Below are positions 10,740 through 22,450 of a DNA stretch of 64,000 bases, piece after piece. Origin of the DNA: Macrosoma leucophasiata (Eukaryota; Arthropoda; Insecta; Lepidoptera; Hedylidae). The translations under genes were made by a program, and so were the position numbers. The notes beneath the pieces are model-generated. The model was given only the letters and a program-made list of their open reading frames with translations, was not told the DNA's origin and did no database searches. Numbering within the stretch: position 1 is the first letter of the stretch; every line of letters starts with the position of its first letter. The stretch covers positions 11,019,501-11,083,500 of the forward strand of contig JAWQUS010000008.1 in the NCBI GenBank assembly GCA_036365455.1, given 5' to 3'.

Positions 10740-11640
10740 CAGTAGTAGATAGGTATGTTCTATTAATGTTTTATATTAAAAGGTAGTCCATTCTCGTTTG
10801 GACTTACAAAAACGAGGTTATCGCCCTACCATTAATAAACCTTTAACATATAATCTGAATTAATTAATGGACAATTTTATTGTACTAATCTCAAATATTC
10901 TTCACGCCTGTTATTTCGTAGAGGTAAGCAGAGATAAATGCATAATCTCTAATAGGTAGGTACTTACATAAAATTCTTGTATCGCAGTGTTCCTAACTCA
11001 GCGGCATGACCGATTTTTATGTTTTTTTTGTATATATTAGGTAGGTCTGTAGCCTACACTAATTTTGTGTGTTCTTGAAGATAATATTCGACCTAACCCT
11101 TCTTTTAAATACTCTGGTCCAAATACGCATAAAAATAGTGATCAAGTCACTATAATTCTGACAGAGCTGAATTTTGGTAGAATTCTTGGGTACACTAGTA
11201 AAAATAAAGCTGCTTTACCACTCTGTCCACTCTGTGTAAGAGACGAAAGACATTGCTGAATGTCTTTCGTCTTTAAATTAATCAGTGCTATTTCCATCCT
11301 AAAGGAAAGAGGTTCCAAATACCTTAAAATACCTGTTATGTTTAATTGATACGAACAGAATAGTTCCAAAATTATGCAAATACATGCCAGCGAGCTCATT
11401 ATACGACATAATTAAAATACTTTTTTTACCGTCATTTTCAAATGTATTAAAGAGATCGAAGAAATTTAGCGTTGTCAAAGAACTTGTTTGTCGACTCCGT
11501 AACTTTCTCACGGTTGCTTGTATTTATGTATTCTATAAAGTTGAGTACTGACGAGAATTCCATCAGTCCAAATACCGTAGATGTCCAAAATTTATTATTT
11601 TCCTATTAAGATGGACATTTAGAATGAGACTGATGGCAAG
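10740..11640. other. Intergenic, no gene seen
   Basis: Open frames at 11065-11511 on both strands are short and show no family. A perfect hairpin AGACGAAAGACATT|GCTG|AATGTCTTTCGTCT lies at 11241-11272. Confidence 0.45.
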
Positions 11641-11641
11641 A

Positions 11642-11827
11642 TTCACAGACCGCACTACGACTTTACTTCCAGCAAAGTACGCTTCGAACTGTTAAAACCC
11701 ATACATTTCTGACAGTTCTAAGCGTACTTCGAGCAAAGTAGGTATGCTTAGAACTGTCAGTAAAATATGAGTTTTGACAGTTCTAAGCGTATTTTGCTGA
11801 AAGTAAAGTCGTACTGTAATCTGTGAA
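11642..11827. mobile_element. Foldback MITE with ~58-base inverted ends
   Basis: 186 bases. Left TTCACAGACCGCACTACGAC then TTTACTTCCAGCAAAGTACG; right GCGTATTTTGCTGAAAGTAA then AGTCGTACTGTAATCTGTGAA, its inverse. The motif ACAGTTCTAAGCGTA recurs inside in both directions. No coding capacity. Confidence 0.68.
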
Positions 11828-11829
11828 AA

Positions 11830-12910
11830 CGTTTATTTCTAAGGCTATGAAAGTGTGAATATACGTATGAGAGGTATACGGATACGAATATTTACTTTCT
11901 TATTCAATCGGTGTGAATTCTGTTTCTTAATCAGTCGATAGTAGACTAGGAGTTGTTTTTGTCGGTAATAATTTGTTATTTTATTAAACTTACCAAAAAC
12001 ATTTATGTGTTGACTTAATTAAATTACTTACAAATATATTTTAATTAATATTTTATAAAATCCTAATGTTTATTAAGTAACAGAATAAGCATTATTTTAA
12101 TGAGTTAATTAATATCACAAATATTTATGATTAATTGTATTTTATCACATTATTTAGTAGGTACCCTTGAATAGGTACATTTCTATTGGTAAGTAAGTAC
12201 CTACTTAAGTACCTATTTTTCAAATCCAAGATGGTGGAATGCTAGTGTTTTCAAAGTATGATTTGAGAGTCAATTTCGAGGTATCTTGGGCGTTGATTAC
12301 GAAAATGACATTTTAAGTTAAGCTAAGAGCCCAAATAAGGTACATTTTAGTGAAAACCAACATTAAAAGAAATGTTACTTCCCGCCAAAACCATTCCATT
12401 CGAAGTTTAGATCAGTGATTCCCAAAGTGGTCCATAAAGACCCCCTGGGGTTTATGGGAGATTCGATGGGGTCTACGTAAATGCGTAAATAAAAATGGGA
12501 TATATGGGAAAGTGATATAAATGTGAGCAAGGGGGTCCACCGAAACCAGAAAAAAATTGAAAGGGGTCTACAAGTAAAAATAGTTTGGGAACCTCTGGTT
12601 TAGATCTAGAGTTATTTTTCAAATTGTAGACAAAAATAATAGTAGCGCCATCTGTTGCAAAACAGTTCAACCTCTGATAGCTCTGCTCTTAAGCGATCGT
12701 ATCGATATATTCAACCTCTCGCTCAATGACTGGGTACCTAGTTTATATATTGTTCACTAGATGTCGTCGCTATAGGTTTTTTCGGTATGACAGAATAATA
12801 TCGGTGACTTGAAATTATAAACGTAGTACCACAGTCTAAAGAAAACGAACATGTCAATAGTACTACCATGTAGGTAGTAGGTGTATCGTATGTCGTGAAT
12901 GAAATGTAAT
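11830..12910. other. Intergenic, no gene seen
   Basis: AT-rich; only short by-product frames. Confidence 0.45.
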
Positions 12911-12917
12911 ATGTTTT

Positions 12918-13137
12918 CTGGTGGTAGAGTTCCAGGGTGCAGGCACCACTGCATTACCTAATTTATCTGCCGCTAAATGTTAGTGTTCACCACTATCGTG
13001 TTCCGGTTAGATGGCAATGTAAGGCTCCGTAATAACTATCACAGAGACAATAACTAAGGTCTCAGGGATGGCAACGCATCTGCATTTTGACCTCTGGTCT
13101 TTGTGATGGTGTCATCACTTAATATCAATATGAACTG
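12918..13137 (+). repeat. R290 copy, internal deletion
   Basis: Sense copy beginning CTGGTGGTAGAGTTCCAG and ending CACTTAATATCAATATGAAC; part of the head is shorter than in other copies and the A-rich tail is lost. Confidence 0.68.
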
Positions 13138-13167
13138 AAAGAAATATACATATCTATTATTTTTAAA

Positions 13168-13515
13168 TAACTAGCGACCCGCCCGGTTTCGCGCGTGTGC
13201 AAGTAGATTGTTATTGATAATTTCATGCCATTTTCAATCATCAATTCCTACCGATTAAACTGTTTAAAACGATATTGACGACTGACCGCTATGTCAAGCC
13301 AAATAAGGTTTAGATTAGAAAAATAAATATGTTCGTAAGTTTTTTTTACAATTTCTAATATTTCGCACATCTACCTATTTTTTTCTTTAATACATACCTC
13401 CTCCGGACAATTGTAAATAGGTAGTTACAACACTAAAAGAATTAGCGAAATCGGTCTTGCAATTCTCGAGTTTCACGCTTAGTAACACATTTAGCGACTC
13501 ATTTATATTTATATG
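13168..13515 (-). repeat. Helitron-like fragment, 'ACTAGCGACCCGCC' family
   Basis: AACTAGCGACCCGCCCGGTT TCGC… and further on GAAATCGGTCTTGCAATTCT CGAG. Starts of the same type occur at 2012 (ACTAGCGGCCCCCACCGGCT) and 55698 (ACTAGCGACCTGCCTCGGCA). Confidence 0.45.
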
Positions 13516-13536
13516 GATAATAATAATATATTTATA

Positions 13537-13855
13537 ACTAGCTGTGCCCGCGACTTCGTCCACGTGAGAAAAAATATGATTGTTCAGTATCTACCCGGAC
13601 GAAGTCGTGGGCGCAGCTAGTATAAAAGTAGCCTAAGTTACTCCTTATTACATCAGCTATCTGTCAGTGAAAGTCCCGTCAAAATCGGTCCAGCCGTTCC
13701 CAAGATTAGCCCCGCCAAACAGACAGACAGACAAAAATAGTAAAAAATGTTGTTTTGGTATATGTACCGTGTATACATACTTATGCATTTAGTAAAAAGA
13801 TGTTATTTTAATATTACAAACAGACACTCCAATTTTATTTATTTGTATAGATGTA
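13537..13855 (+). mobile_element. Helitron-like element, 'GACTTCGTC' family, second copy
   Basis: ACTAGCTGTGCCCGCGACTT, stem GACTTCGTCC/GGACGAAGTC, then GGGCGCAGCTAGTATAAAAG and the same downstream block as at 6444, through ATGTACCGTGTATACATAC to TTTGTATAGATG. Very similar to the first copy. Confidence 0.62.
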
Positions 13856-14057
13856 TAGATTACATAATAATAATACAGTTGGTATTAAAAACTAATAATA
13901 CGTATTATGTATAGATCTACATAATATTATATTTAAATCTATCTCACTAGCACCATGACTCTACATTTCATTCACTAGGTAGGTACTTGCGAGCTTTTCA
14001 ATTATCTTTTTAGGGTTCCGTAGTAAACAAGGAACCCTTAGTTAGCTAGGGTTTAGT

Positions 14058-14225
14058 ACTAGCTGTTAGCTTCGCCCGCTTTTTAAACGACAAGCCTATG
14101 TTCTTTCTCAAAGTCAACTCTATCTCTTTACCAAATTTCATTAATATCGGTTCAGTCGTTTGGACGTGAAAAGGTAACAGACAGACAGCCAGACAGAGTT
14201 ACTTTTGCATTTATTATATTAGTAG
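14058..14225 (-). repeat. Helitron-like element, 'GGACGTGAAAAGGTAACAG' family
   Basis: ACTAGCTGTTAGCTTCGCCC … GTTCAGTCGTTTGGACGTGA … ATTATATTAGTAG. The copy at 58970-59187 is in the opposite orientation. Confidence 0.5.
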
Positions 14226-14819
14226 CGAAGAATAGATTTTATGTTTCTTTTCTCAATATAGTGTACAAGGTGCGGGCCCAAGCTCCATGCATTTTGGAAC
14301 GTCTCCTTTGATTAAAATCGGATAGGTATGTAGTTTAAGATAAGATGATACACTTACACCTACTAAACGTAGCGGCGTCCTATTATAGCTATAGGTACAT
14401 ACGTACATAAAATTCATGAACCAAGTAAGTGGGTTGAGCATTTATTTATATCACACCACTGAAAAACGGTCATGTTCATGAATATAGATCTATTTATATA
14501 CGTTATAGTGCCTATTAATCGAAGTGTGAATCAGTGTGTTGTCTGCCTCGCTATAACGATGTACCCAGTATACGGCCCTTGGCACAAGCATCCATGTATC
14601 ACTCATCGAGATGAAATAAGGCGAACGTACAAACATTTCCTGAAGTGTAGGCGTTTCTTTTAATTTTAATGTGAAAAACATGTCCCAAGTAGCTCAAATG
14701 TATATGCTGTTTTTGTTTCGAGTATCTTCTCAGACAAATAAATATGTAGATAAACATAAATCGTGCTGACATGTTAGTTATTAAAAAATTGTGCAAAATG
14801 AGGGACTTATTTATTAGTT

Positions 14820-15035
14820 ACGAGCTGAGCCGGCAAACTTTGTGTTTCCTCAGAATTAAATAATATATGAAAGGTTTGATAGGTACGTTACTATTTAATT
14901 TACAATTTCATCATCTTTTTAACCTTTCCTGGAGTTCTTAAAATAATTCAATACCATAATTATCCAAATCGGTAAATCCGTTCTTGAGTTTTAGCGAAAC
15001 AAACGAACAGCAATAGATTTTTATATACTTACATA
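14820..15035 (-). mobile_element. Helitron-like fragment, 'AACTTCGT' family
   Basis: CGAGCTGAGCCGGCAAACTT … AATCCGTTCTTGAGTTTTAG … ACGAACAGCAATAGATTTTT. It is followed at once by another member. Confidence 0.5.
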
Positions 15036-15041
15036 GGTACT

Positions 15042-15245
15042 AGCTGTCCCGGCGAACTTCGTATTGCTTTAGAATTAGTATACATAAATAACCTTTAAAC
15101 CGACTGAAGCGCCATCTGCCGGGATGTTTTGTGAATCTAAATCCAAGGCGCCACCGAAACGCATACAAATAATCATTCGTATCGGTTCAGCCGTTTAGGA
15201 GGAGTTCAGTGACATACACACGCATACAAAAATTATAATATAAGA
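15042..15245 (-). mobile_element. Helitron-like element, 'AACTTCGT' subfamily with GCGCCA core
   Basis: ACTAGCTGTCCCGGCGAACT … CTGAAGCGCCATCTGCCGGG … TATCGGTTCAGCCGTTTAGG … CACGCATACAAAAATTATAATATAA. Common layout of this family in moths; ends approximate. Confidence 0.5.
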
Positions 15246-15261
15246 GGGTTAATTTAAATTT

Positions 15262-15605
15262 GCGCATCACCTCTTGCAGGGAGCCTAAATGTTGGGATTC
15301 ATCTAGGAGCTCTAGATGAATCCCAACATTTGCTCTACGACTTTTTACAAATCTTGATAAATACCCCAAAAAAAAATAATTTCAAAAGTTCAAAAGAGCA
15401 TAGCCGCCGCTGCGTCACCCCGCAACCCCGCTCCCCGCTGCACGTGGCGATATTTTGCCTAATTAAGAGTAAATGCCAGTTTAAAGGCAAAAAAAATAAT
15501 TTTGTATCAGAAAATTTAAATTATGAAAACTATGAATTTTAAAAAGTCGTAGAGCAAATGTTTTTGGGATTGATGTGGAGAGGCTGCCTGCAAGAGGTGA
15601 TGCGC
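15262..15605. mobile_element. MITE with 19-base perfect inverted ends
   Basis: 344 bases. GCGCATCACCTCTTGCAGG at 15262-15280 and its exact complement at 15587-15605, with partial matching continuing inward (AGCCT/AGGCT). A second inverted motif (AAATGTTGGGATTC) starts right after the left end. No clear target duplication. Confidence 0.62.
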
Positions 15606-16109
15606 TAATGGAGCCCGGAGGGAAGTAGCCATATGCAGGCTTTCCCCTCTTTCAAAGTACAAGTACAAGTGTTCCTACGCCTATCGCCCAGATGTTTAAA
15701 TGTACGTGTAAAATTGTTTATATATTTTGTACTAATCAAGGTGTGAGTTTCGTAGTAATACACGTTTTTTGTAGTGTGTGTGTCTATCACACGTAGTAAC
15801 CCCCGGCAAAAAATGACAGACTGTTTTGCATAGGTAATAAACGCTACTTATGTTATGGCTACTCCCCTCTGGTCCACCGCGGCGGCCGGTGGGCCGGGTT
15901 GCTCTATGTTTGGTGGCAATGTGTCTAATTTGGAAGTACCTAGGTATCTCCTTTCAAACACCACAAGATTTTTAAAAAACGGTTCTCAATTGACGGTTTA
16001 ATGAGTAAACATACATAAAAAAGAACCTCCTCCTTTTTTGAAGTAGGTCTAAGTATTATAATATGTAACATTTCCTATTTATATGTATGTATATTTATTA
16101 TTATTTATG

Positions 16110-16157
<48 letters not shown>

Positions 16158-16160
16158 TTA
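16110..16160. repeat. (TA)n microsatellite
   Basis: About 18 uninterrupted TA units followed by TATG units. Confidence 0.85.
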
Positions 16161-16279
16161 ATAAGTAAGTTTATTATCGATATTTTACTATTTGCTTATT
16201 AAATCATATAATATGTCATTATGGTTAGTAAATCTTTTAGTTTATAACTTTATTCTCAATGCACCAACATATTTTTTCT

Positions 16280-16385
16280 TTCTCAACACAACCCCAAGGT
16301 TGACTGGTCGAGAATGCTTCATAGCATTAAGTCCGCCTCATGTACTTGTAAGTGCAAGAAAGTTTAAATAAATAAATAAATAAAT
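16280..16385 (+). repeat. LINE 3' end with TAAA-repeat tail
   Basis: CAACACAACCCCAAGGTTGA, AGCATTAAGTCCGCCTCATG and a tail of AAATAAATAAATAAATAAAT. A reverse relative lies at 22331-22450. Class (CR1/Jockey type) uncertain. Confidence 0.5.
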
Positions 16386-17211
16386 ATAAAACATAAATAC
16401 TGAGTGTGATCATCCCTACTTATAAGATTTTGATTTTAGGATGAGGGAAGGACGAGTTTCATCACCTTAGTACCTGGAACTGCTACTGATAATCGGCAAT
16501 TTGACAAGGCCGCCGCGGCAGGTGCTTGGTAATGTTGCGACATAAGACGCCTCGGATGTGGAACGATCTAAATATACATAAACGATTCACGTACCTTGCT
16601 TTCCACATTCCCGTTATCTTTGAATTCCAAATGGGCTTGCCCTTCGCTATATGGGTGTATATGGACTTCAGATATCTAAACAACAAGGCAATATTATTTA
16701 TATTAATACTATGATATAAGCGATGTAACAGGAACACAGGCAGGAAGGACAAGGTTTATTGGATAAAGACGTCCATTGCTTGACAAAAAAGCCTTCTACA
16801 ACGACGCCAACAACAGTATTGTGCGACGGAGAATATGCCATAATAGCCATCCTTGGCATGTGGATTGGCGATTTCAGTGGCGGTAGCTTTATAGCGGGAT
16901 GCTGATGCCGTCATTGTTCGGTCATAGTATTTGAATAGGTTTTAAACATCTCAAGTTTATTCTTCATTTGTATTTTTACTAAATGCCCGCTTTTCTTGAT
17001 TTTGGGTCATTGAATATTGATATATACCTTATATTTTACTATCATTTTACTAATGGTAGATTTCCGGTGCCCGCTCTTTTCTAATTACAAACATACATTA
17101 ACTATTAAATTAATGATGATACATCAGGCTTATTGGTAGATATTAATCATTGGTCACAAATTAATAATAATTACATTAAAATAATAAAAACAATTAACAT
17201 TATTTAAGTAT

Positions 17212-17310
17212 TTGTGTGTGTGTGTGTGTTTGTTTGTGTGTGGGTGTGTGGGTGTGGGTGTGGGTGTGGGTGTGTGTGAGTGTGTGTGTGTGTGTGTGTA
17301 TGTGTGCGTG
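17212..17310. repeat. (GT)n / (GTGGGT)n microsatellite
   Basis: About 100 bases of TG repeats with GTGGGTG interruptions. Confidence 0.85.
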
Positions 17311-17504
17311 TCCGGGCGATGGTGTTATTATGTAGTTTAGAATTATGTGATGTATTATTTACTTAGGGAATTATTGTATCAGTGTAAATGTTCATTCATT
17401 TTATCTCTCTAGGATCACCCAGGTTAAATGTTTAACATGTCGCGTCAGTCCTGTGTAACTCGAAATACTTCAAACAAATACAAAAAGACTACCAAGTGAC
17501 GCGA

Positions 17505-17830
17505 TTTTTTTTATGTTATTGAAGTGGCAAACAAGCATGCAGTTCACATTGATGTTAAGTGATGACTGCAGCCTATAGACACCCACACAAAGATCAAGGT
17601 CAAAATGCATCTGCATTTTGACCTTGTAACACATCTGTGTTACCACTCCTGAGGCCTAAGGTGTTATGACTCTGTGCTGGAAATTACAGGGCCGTACATT
17701 ACCACCTGACCGGAACACGATAGTGCTGAATACTACCATTTAGCGGCAAGTATATTAGGTAATACGGACCACCGTATTACCTAATAGTGCCTAGGCTCGC
17801 GAGCTCCATCACTGGAGCTCTACCACCAGT
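17505..17830 (-). repeat. R290 copy with two snap-back palindromes
   Basis: Reverse copy from a T-run to TACCACCAGT. Two places double back on themselves: AAGGTCAAAATGCA|TC|TGCATTTTGACCTT (17596-17625) and ATTAGGTAATACGG|ACCA|CCGTATTACCTAAT (17754-17785). Other copies have only one arm at each place. Confidence 0.7.
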
Positions 17831-17834
17831 AAAG

Positions 17835-19020
17835 TAAGCGATTATGTCTTCTTCATTATGTTATATGTATTATTAATAATGATACGGAAAGACGTACGGC
17901 ATTCACATCTTTCCATGGATAAATTATAAATGCAGATAGAAGTCAGATATTTTTTACATTTGTCTCATTGATAAGGTTCATTGCTATCTACGGTTAGTCG
18001 TAGATACAGAGTCTCTCTACGGCAACAACAAATGTAAAGCGCCGAGCGAAAGCGTACTCTCATTTCGGTGAAGTGAGTTTGTCTTACAGAATAAACCGGC
18101 CGGCACGCCAGTACGTGAGTCATACAGTTGTTTCATTTCAACCAAACATAATGTAAACGTCTCGAAAGCTCTAAAGCTCTGAGTGAATCGCAATGAAATA
18201 TTTTCGGGGATTTCGTGTAAAATATCTATTCTAAGAAAAACTTTTAAATTTAATATGGACATGGTTATTGGCAATACGCTAGGTTACAGACAAATAGCTG
18301 TTATGATTTTACTGTTTTATTTTTTTGAAAACAGACAGATAAGCATAAATAAAAATCTAAGCTATGATTTTTTTTGCTGATTGATCCTTAGCAAAAAAAT
18401 GAATGATGAAATCTATTGAGATACACAAAAATGCGAATGTTAATGATTTGTGAAATCGTGTCCGATAGATTTTTGTCGAGCTCCAAAATAAAGAGAAGCG
18501 TCACACAACCACCGTCGTAATGTTTTTGATGGGATTATTTGATTTTCGGGTCAATAGTTATTGGTTTATTTCATGATTTAAAACAATAGGGAATAATTTA
18601 AAGCGGCAATTTTTGTCCAGAACTTTTTTTTGTTGTTATCCATCTGGATATTATCAATATTAATTTTGGCAACTAGAAAGTGTCCAGAAAAATCTTAGTT
18701 AGTAGTCTAAATGTACCAGATTTCACGAATTTACGAAATAAAAGTTATACGAAATAAGTACTATTTATTATAATAATATCGACTTGCTGCGCTGTTAGAC
18801 GTAAATAAAATTAATGTATGCGATTATAACTTGCAGCACGTGCATAATATTAATCATACAGATGAGCGAAATGTCAACACATTCTGATATAAATTTATGA
18901 AAACTAACTATCTAACCACACCGTTCGAGATTAATAATTATTCCGAACTTCATAAGATATACGACTACAGTACCATACTATCAGAAATGTTTCTTTTCAA
19001 ACATACATGACAGTGGCTTA
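17835..19020. other. Intergenic, no gene seen
   Basis: Contains an 85-codon minus frame at 18017-18274 with no recognisable motif. The rest is AT-rich. Confidence 0.4.
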
Positions 19021-19023
19021 ATA

Positions 19024-19320
19024 GTGGCAACCATTGATACGTCCCACTGCTGGGCACGAGCCTCTCCCCTTCTTGAGAGGAGGCCTGGAGCTTACTCCAC
19101 CACGCTGCTCCAATGCGGGTTGGTGAGGATAAGGGTTAGTGGCTAAACCGCTGTCGCATGTTTTCAAACCGCCCATAAGGTCTCCGACAAGGTTTAATGA
19201 CTGCTATCTATCGCTAGCAACCGGGACCGACGGCTTAACGTGCCTTCCGAATTATTTTCGTTGGTGACATCCAAATTGTGTTATTGAACTCGTATAAGAA
19301 CGTAAAACGCCATTTATTAC
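19024..19320. repeat. Dispersed 'GGCAACC…CCCACTGCTGGGCA' repeat
   Basis: GTCCCACTGCTGGGCACGAG, CTTACTCCACCACGCTGCTC, TTTTCAAACCGCCCATAAGG and GCTTAACGTGCCTTCCGAA also occur at 37265-37605 in the same order. Widespread type in moths; class uncertain. Confidence 0.55.
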
Positions 19321-19402
19321 GACGGTGAAATCGGCGCTTTAACGGTATAAATGTTAAACTCGCGTCAGGACATTTGACCTGATCAAAAATGCGTAGTTAT
19401 TA

Positions 19403-19620
19403 GTATTGCAGAGGCCAAGGAAGACCAAGACTGACCTACCATGACCAAATAGGTCGAGTTCTGTCTGATGGTCCCCACCATCAAAAGTCTTAGGAATCGG
19501 CGTGCATGTATGAAGAGAATAATGAAGGTAGACGAGGCACGAGAGGTTTGTCAGGACCGGGATATCTGGCGCTCTACACCCTCTGCCTACCCCGTTCGGG
19601 ACCTGGCGTGAATATACATA
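19403..19620 (+). repeat. RTE-like LINE 3' end
   Basis: CCAAGGAAGACCAAGACTGA, ACCAAATAGGTCGAGTTCTG, AAGTCTTAGGAATCGGCGTG, GGATATCTGGCGCTCTACAC and CCTACCCCGTTCGGGACCTG: in frame order this is the C-terminal end of an RTE-type polyprotein (…IGRVLSDG…KSLRNRR ACMKRMMKVDEAR…DRDIWRS…AYPVRDLA). Relatives at 24400, 40350, 56080 and 58190. Confidence 0.55.
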
Positions 19621-20139
19621 CACAAATTCATAATATGGAGGGAGAGAAGACCGCCGCCAGCATGACGTAGGAGATGAAGTATCGGGGCGCAGGGTGCTTG
19701 CGCGAATGTGTGTATGTGTGTGTGTTTCTGTCACGGCGGTGTAAAATTTTAAGTATATATATAAATATATAAATTGTCAGGGCATTATCATGTTTCTGTA
19801 CGATAGCGCAATAATTGTATTTTACCACATTAATAAATAGTACCTACTTTTATACTGATAATTAAAGCAATTCGTGCAAAATTATTCCCTAACCATTACA
19901 AAATATCAAAAATGCACAATGTTTAAATTCATATTTTCGCTTCTGCCGGCACTCCCTTAGTGTTTTTACCCGTTGGTTTTATTCTTATATTCTTTTCACT
20001 TCGCCGTCTATTCAATGTTATATAAGATCTTCAAGTTCCACTCCGAAAAGTCAGCTCCCTATATATTCCTTGTGATTTTTCTTAGGCAAGAGTAACTTGG
20101 TATTTTATTATCTCACGCATCAATATTCCCATTTGGTTT

Positions 20140-20295
20140 CTAACCCCCTTATTCATAAACGTATTTTAGCTAAAGTGTTGCTAATCTCTCCTTTGTCTTT
20201 TACTATCCTGTACACACTGATAATACAAACTGACAAAGACAAAGCATTCTATAGCTAAAACGTATCTAATGTACGTTTATGAATAAGGGGGTTAG
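20140..20295. mobile_element. MITE with CTAACCCCCTTATTCATAAA ends
   Basis: 156 bases; CTAACCCCCTTATTCATAAA at the left and TTTATGAATAAGGGGGTTAG at the right are exact complements for 20 bases, and ACGTATTTTAGCTA / TAGCTAAAACGTAT continue it. No coding capacity. Target duplication unclear. Confidence 0.7.
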
Positions 20296-20299
20296 GTTT

Positions 20300-21610
20300 T
20301 AGTTGAAAGCTAACGTGATTCGTAGTAAGCTACCCATCAATAATGGTGTGCCGCAAGGCGCTAGCACCTACATCAAAAACATGTTTTGGAGTGATACTTC
20401 TAGATCGCGTAGTCCAGAAAAAAAAACCATTAAAAAAACAATTTACCACTAATAGTATTATTCAGCATATTGCCCCATATCTAGAACAGTGAATTCTATA
20501 TGGGGAGGTAACATAATATTAAATGTGAATGCGTTTTTATTATTTGCACATCAACTATCGTATTGTTAAAGTAAGTTTATATTACTATCTGTCGTGAGAG
20601 CATTGTACTTAAATTATACTTAAGGTGACGTATTTTATTCATGAATCTTAAAATACGTCCTAAAATAATTGAAACTAAACTACCCACCTAAAATAAAATT
20701 TACCATAAGTATTATGTCCTTTTTAACATACAAAACCCAACAAAATGGACGTTTAATCACAAACACAAGTCAACTAACAAACTTATCCTATGTACATATT
20801 TAAGTAATGATGACTCTACAATTAGGTACCATTATGCACGTAACCTTGTATAAATTATCAAGCTAAAGTAATCTGAAATGTCTATTATCTACATTTTATT
20901 TTTCTTTTCAGCGAACGTACTTCATTTAATATGTTCATAAAAACGAATACGTTTACGTAAAAACTTATTTATAACTGCGTCGTTAGTGGTTCTAAAAAGA
21001 TACCTACCGAAAACCAATAATAAAAATTTGTGACTAATTTTATTCCTCGTATCAAGAAAGTTGTCACCATCATTAGATTAGTGACTGAAATAATTAAAAA
21101 TCAGTATTAAAGTCTGAATATCGAATCACCAGCTGAGGTGTACCGGCATTCCAGGGCTGGCAAAAATAGTTCATCGTAGGCGTCGCCTAACACCTTTACC
21201 TACTCGTATTATTTACAAAACTGAAAACGGAACAGCGGCGGCGCCAGATCGTAGGAAAATAATTTTGTTCTACAATATGAACGTAACTAACATCTAACGC
21301 GTTTTGTAAGTATATTGTAAACGTGTGACCACTAAAAAGAATAATACATCTCCAAATGTTGAGAATATTAGTGAATACATGCGTTTCGTATTCGGATGCA
21401 CGGGGTTCCGCTAAAGTTAGGAATTTCTGTTACGGTAAATACCATAGACTTCTTAAAGGTAAGGTCCTACAGATTTATTTATCCGAATTTTCTTGATATG
21501 GTGGCTTAAAGAAACAAAAAATCATACATGAACCCTTAAAACATAAAACTTTTTCTATTTCTTATTGTACTACTATCATTACTACTATCATTAAAACCAT
21601 TTTTTTTGTA
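20300..21610. other. Intergenic, no gene seen
   Basis: AT-rich with stop codons in all frames. No repeat was recognised. Confidence 0.5.
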
Positions 21611-21611
21611 A

Positions 21612-21850
21612 ACTAGTTGACCCGGCAAATTTACCTATTGCCTCATAATTCAATAATCTGTAAAAGGTTTGATAGGCACGGACATATGATAAAATTAAAT
21701 TGTGGTTTGTACTATTTCCTTTACAATTTCTTCATATTTTTTTACCTTTTTAAACCATCCATGAACTTCCAAAAATATTAAAAAACGCAAATTAGCCAAA
21801 TTGGTTAAGCCGTTCTCTAGTTTTAGCGAGGCTTAGGAATGTTGTAAAGA
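21612..21850 (-). mobile_element. Helitron-like element, 'AACTTCGT' family
   Basis: ACTAGTTGACCCGGCAAATT … TTGGTTAAGCCGTTCTCTAG … ends in a CAGAAAAACA run. Diverged copy. Confidence 0.5.
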
Positions 21851-22330
21851 CAGAAAAACAAAAAACACACAGAACACATCGATACTAATTATCGAAACCG
21901 TTCGATAGATATTCATCATAGATAGATACCAAACACTACTATACCAAATAATACAAGAATTCTTATGTAATTTCCTGTATTATATCCATTGTAGGTACTT
22001 TTCCTCACAACCCGGTCCTTCTTTGCCTGAAGCTTGCTATTGGACGACTGAAGCCACCTCCTTAACCACCTGTAACCTCAATACGTTGGACAATCACTTA
22101 TTCTATCGTTTTATTATTAGAGTAAGAGCTCGTGACTTTAGACTCTCGTGATAGTATTTAGAGCATTTATGCTGGGATACACCAAGATATTTGTTAATGT
22201 TATTGTAACATTTCACATCCTTCTCTAACCTATAGAAATCTTTTAAAGTGAATAATACTGTAGCTTGTCAACATCTTCACGATACCTACTAGAATTTTCA
22301 ATATAGATGCGTTGCCATTCCTGAGGATGA

Positions 22331-22450
22331 GATATTATTTATTATTTATTTATTAATACTTTTATGCACATAAAAGATACATATGGCGGACTTAACGCCA
22401 CTAGGCGTTTTCTTCCAGTCAACCGTTGGGTTGTGTAGAAATCAACGAAG
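22331..22450 (-). repeat. LINE 3' end, reverse, inside R290 debris
   Basis: ATTATTTATTATTTATTTAT (tail), GGCGGACTTAACGCCACTAG and CCAGTCAACCGTTGGGTTGT: inverse of the 16280 element. R290-like scraps flank it on both sides (GATGCGTTGCCATTCCTGAG at 22307; GGCTCTGTGTCGGAAATTAC at 22524), so it apparently landed in an R290 copy. Confidence 0.5.

Noticed and set aside
19354..19734. 126-codon frame, minus strand
   Set aside because: It is antisense to an RTE-like LINE end; relatives at 24379 share it only through the repeat.
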